Positions 5,716 through 6,507 of a stretch of DNA of 6,507 nt are shown one piece after another. Origin of the DNA: an uncultured Lachnospiraceae bacterium (GTDB lineage Bacteria; Bacillota; Clostridia; Lachnospirales; Lachnospiraceae); contig CACZQX010000164.1 of the NCBI GenBank assembly GCA_902783445.1, forward strand, positions 1 to 6,507. Reading direction: 5' to 3'. Position 1 is the first letter of the stretch, and every line of letters begins with the position of its first letter. A program made the translations under genes and the position numbers. The notes under the pieces are model-generated. The model was not told the origin of the DNA. It did no database searches and worked only from the letters and a program-made list of their open reading frames with translations.

Positions 5716-6507
5716 TTAGTCTCTCTTAACGATGCAAGCCTGACCCTGTCCACCACCGATACAAAGTGTAGCAAGACCGAGTTTAGCATCTCTCTTAGCC
5801 ATTTCATGAAGAAGTGTTACTAAGATACGAGCACCTGAAGATCCGATTGGGTGACCAAGTGCGATAGCACCACCGTTTACGTTTGTGATGTCCATGTTGA
5901 AACCAAGGTCTTTAGCAACTGCAAGTGACTGAGCTGCGAAAGCTTCGTTAGCTTCTACAAGGTCAAGATCTTCAACTTTCAAGTTAGCTTTAGCGAGTGC
6001 TTTTTTAACTGCAGGTACAGGACCTACACCCATGATCTTAGGATCTACACCGCCTGTAGCGTATGATACAACTGTTGCAAGTGGTTTGATACCAAGTTCA
6101 TCAGCTTTTTCTTTAGACATAACAACGAGTGCAGCAGCACCATCATTGATACCTGAAGCGTTAGCAGCTGTAACTGTACCGCCTTCTTTCTTGAATGCAG
6201 GTTTAAGTTTTGCAACTTTTTCCATTGTTGTACCGAATTTAGGGAATTCATCTGTATCAAATACGATTGGATCTCCTTTTCTCTGTGGGATAACAACAGG
6301 AACGATTTCATCTTTGAATCTTCCGCTTGTGATAGCTGCTTCAGCTCTGTTCTGAGATCTTACAGCAAATTCATCCTGCATTTCTCTTGTAAGGCCGTAT
6401 TTTTCAGCTACGTTTTCAGCTGTCATACCCATATGGTAGTTATTGAATGCATCCCATAAACCATCGTTTACAGTAACGTCAATCATCTGTACGTTGTTCA
6501 TTCTTGC
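5716..6507 (-). CDS. Acetyl-CoA acetyltransferase (thiolase), 5' end outside window
   Basis: The C-terminal 263 residues are visible; the frame is open to the window edge (Ala-Arg precede the first internal Met at 6501), so that Met is not the start. About 130 residues with the nucleophilic N-terminal cysteine are missing, judging from the usual length near 390. Thiolase marks in order: NASGINDGAAALVVMS, VEANEAFAAQ, NVNGGAIALGHPIGSSGAR with the catalytic His (codon 5851-5853), and LCIGGGQGQACIV with the second catalytic Cys (codon 5761-5763) and the GGGQG loop. It condenses two acetyl-CoA to acetoacetyl-CoA, the first step of clostridial butyrate formation, and supplies the substrate of the CoA-transferase encoded downstream. 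Biosynthetic (thlA/atoB type) rather than degradative thiolase fits the neighbours. The 112-bp gap to atoD leaves open whether they share one transcript. Confidence 0.95.
   Translation of the reverse strand, partial: ARMNNVQMIDVTVNDGLWDAFNNYHMGMTAENVAEKYGLTREMQDEFAVRSQNRAEAAITSGRFKDEIVPVVIPQRKGDPIVFDTDEFPKFGTTMEKVAKLKPAFKKEGGTVTAANASGINDGAAALVVMSKEKADELGIKPLATVVSYATGGVDPKIMGVGPVPAVKKALAKANLKVEDLDLVEANEAFAAQSLAVAKDLGFNMDITNVNGGAIALGHPIGSSGARILVTLLHEMAKRDAKLGLATLCIGGGQGQACIVKRD

Noticed and set aside
6045..6311. 88-codon minus-strand frame inside the thiolase
   Set aside because: It lies entirely within the thiolase in another frame, has low-complexity Leu/Ser/Gln-rich composition and no domain; it is a shadow.

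Overview
The window looks like chromosomal DNA from a low-GC Gram-positive anaerobe of the Clostridia, most likely a butyrate-type Lachnospiraceae. The basis is the AT-rich intergenic DNA, AGGAGG-type ribosome binding sites, a clostridial-type CtfAB/AtoDA CoA-transferase next to a thiolase, and a BTAD regulator over secretion-type genes. The family assignment is inference. Every gene I can support lies on the minus strand, so transcription runs from high to low coordinates.

Block 1 (6507 to about 4246) is central carbon metabolism. It holds the C-terminal 263 residues of an acetyl-CoA acetyltransferase (5' end outside the window), a 112-bp gap with two inverted repeats, then the alpha (atoD/ctfA-like) and beta (atoA/ctfB-like) subunits of a 3-oxoacid/acetoacetate CoA-transferase, overlapping by one base (TAATG). 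Thiolase makes acetoacetyl-CoA from two acetyl-CoA; the transferase exchanges CoA between acetoacetyl-CoA and a short-chain fatty acid such as acetate or butyrate. A strong hairpin terminator (4191-4220) closes the block.

Block 2 (4143 to 1, running off the left edge) starts with a clear sigma-A promoter (TTGACA, 17 bp, TAAAAT). Just upstream of it lies a perfect 9-bp direct repeat with a 22-bp period. Five tightly packed genes follow: a SARP/BTAD-like regulator with a C-terminal degenerate GGDEF-like domain; a 150-aa protein of unknown function; a transglutaminase-like lipoprotein with an intact Cys-His-Asp triad; a GspF/PilC-type inner-membrane platform protein; and the start of a small single-span membrane protein. 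The whole looks like a surface or secretion (type IV pilus/type II secretion-like) operon under its own regulator.

The most interesting signals are the regulator architecture (BTAD plus a GGDEF motif eroded to SKNQF), the 22-bp-phased direct repeat that may be its operator, and the recurrence of the same 9-mer as a palindrome in the thiolase-atoD gap, which hints at a regulatory link between the blocks. The five-gene cassette itself, with a transglutaminase lipoprotein where a GspE-type ATPase often sits, may be a little-described system. Intergenic stretches are all under 300 bp.
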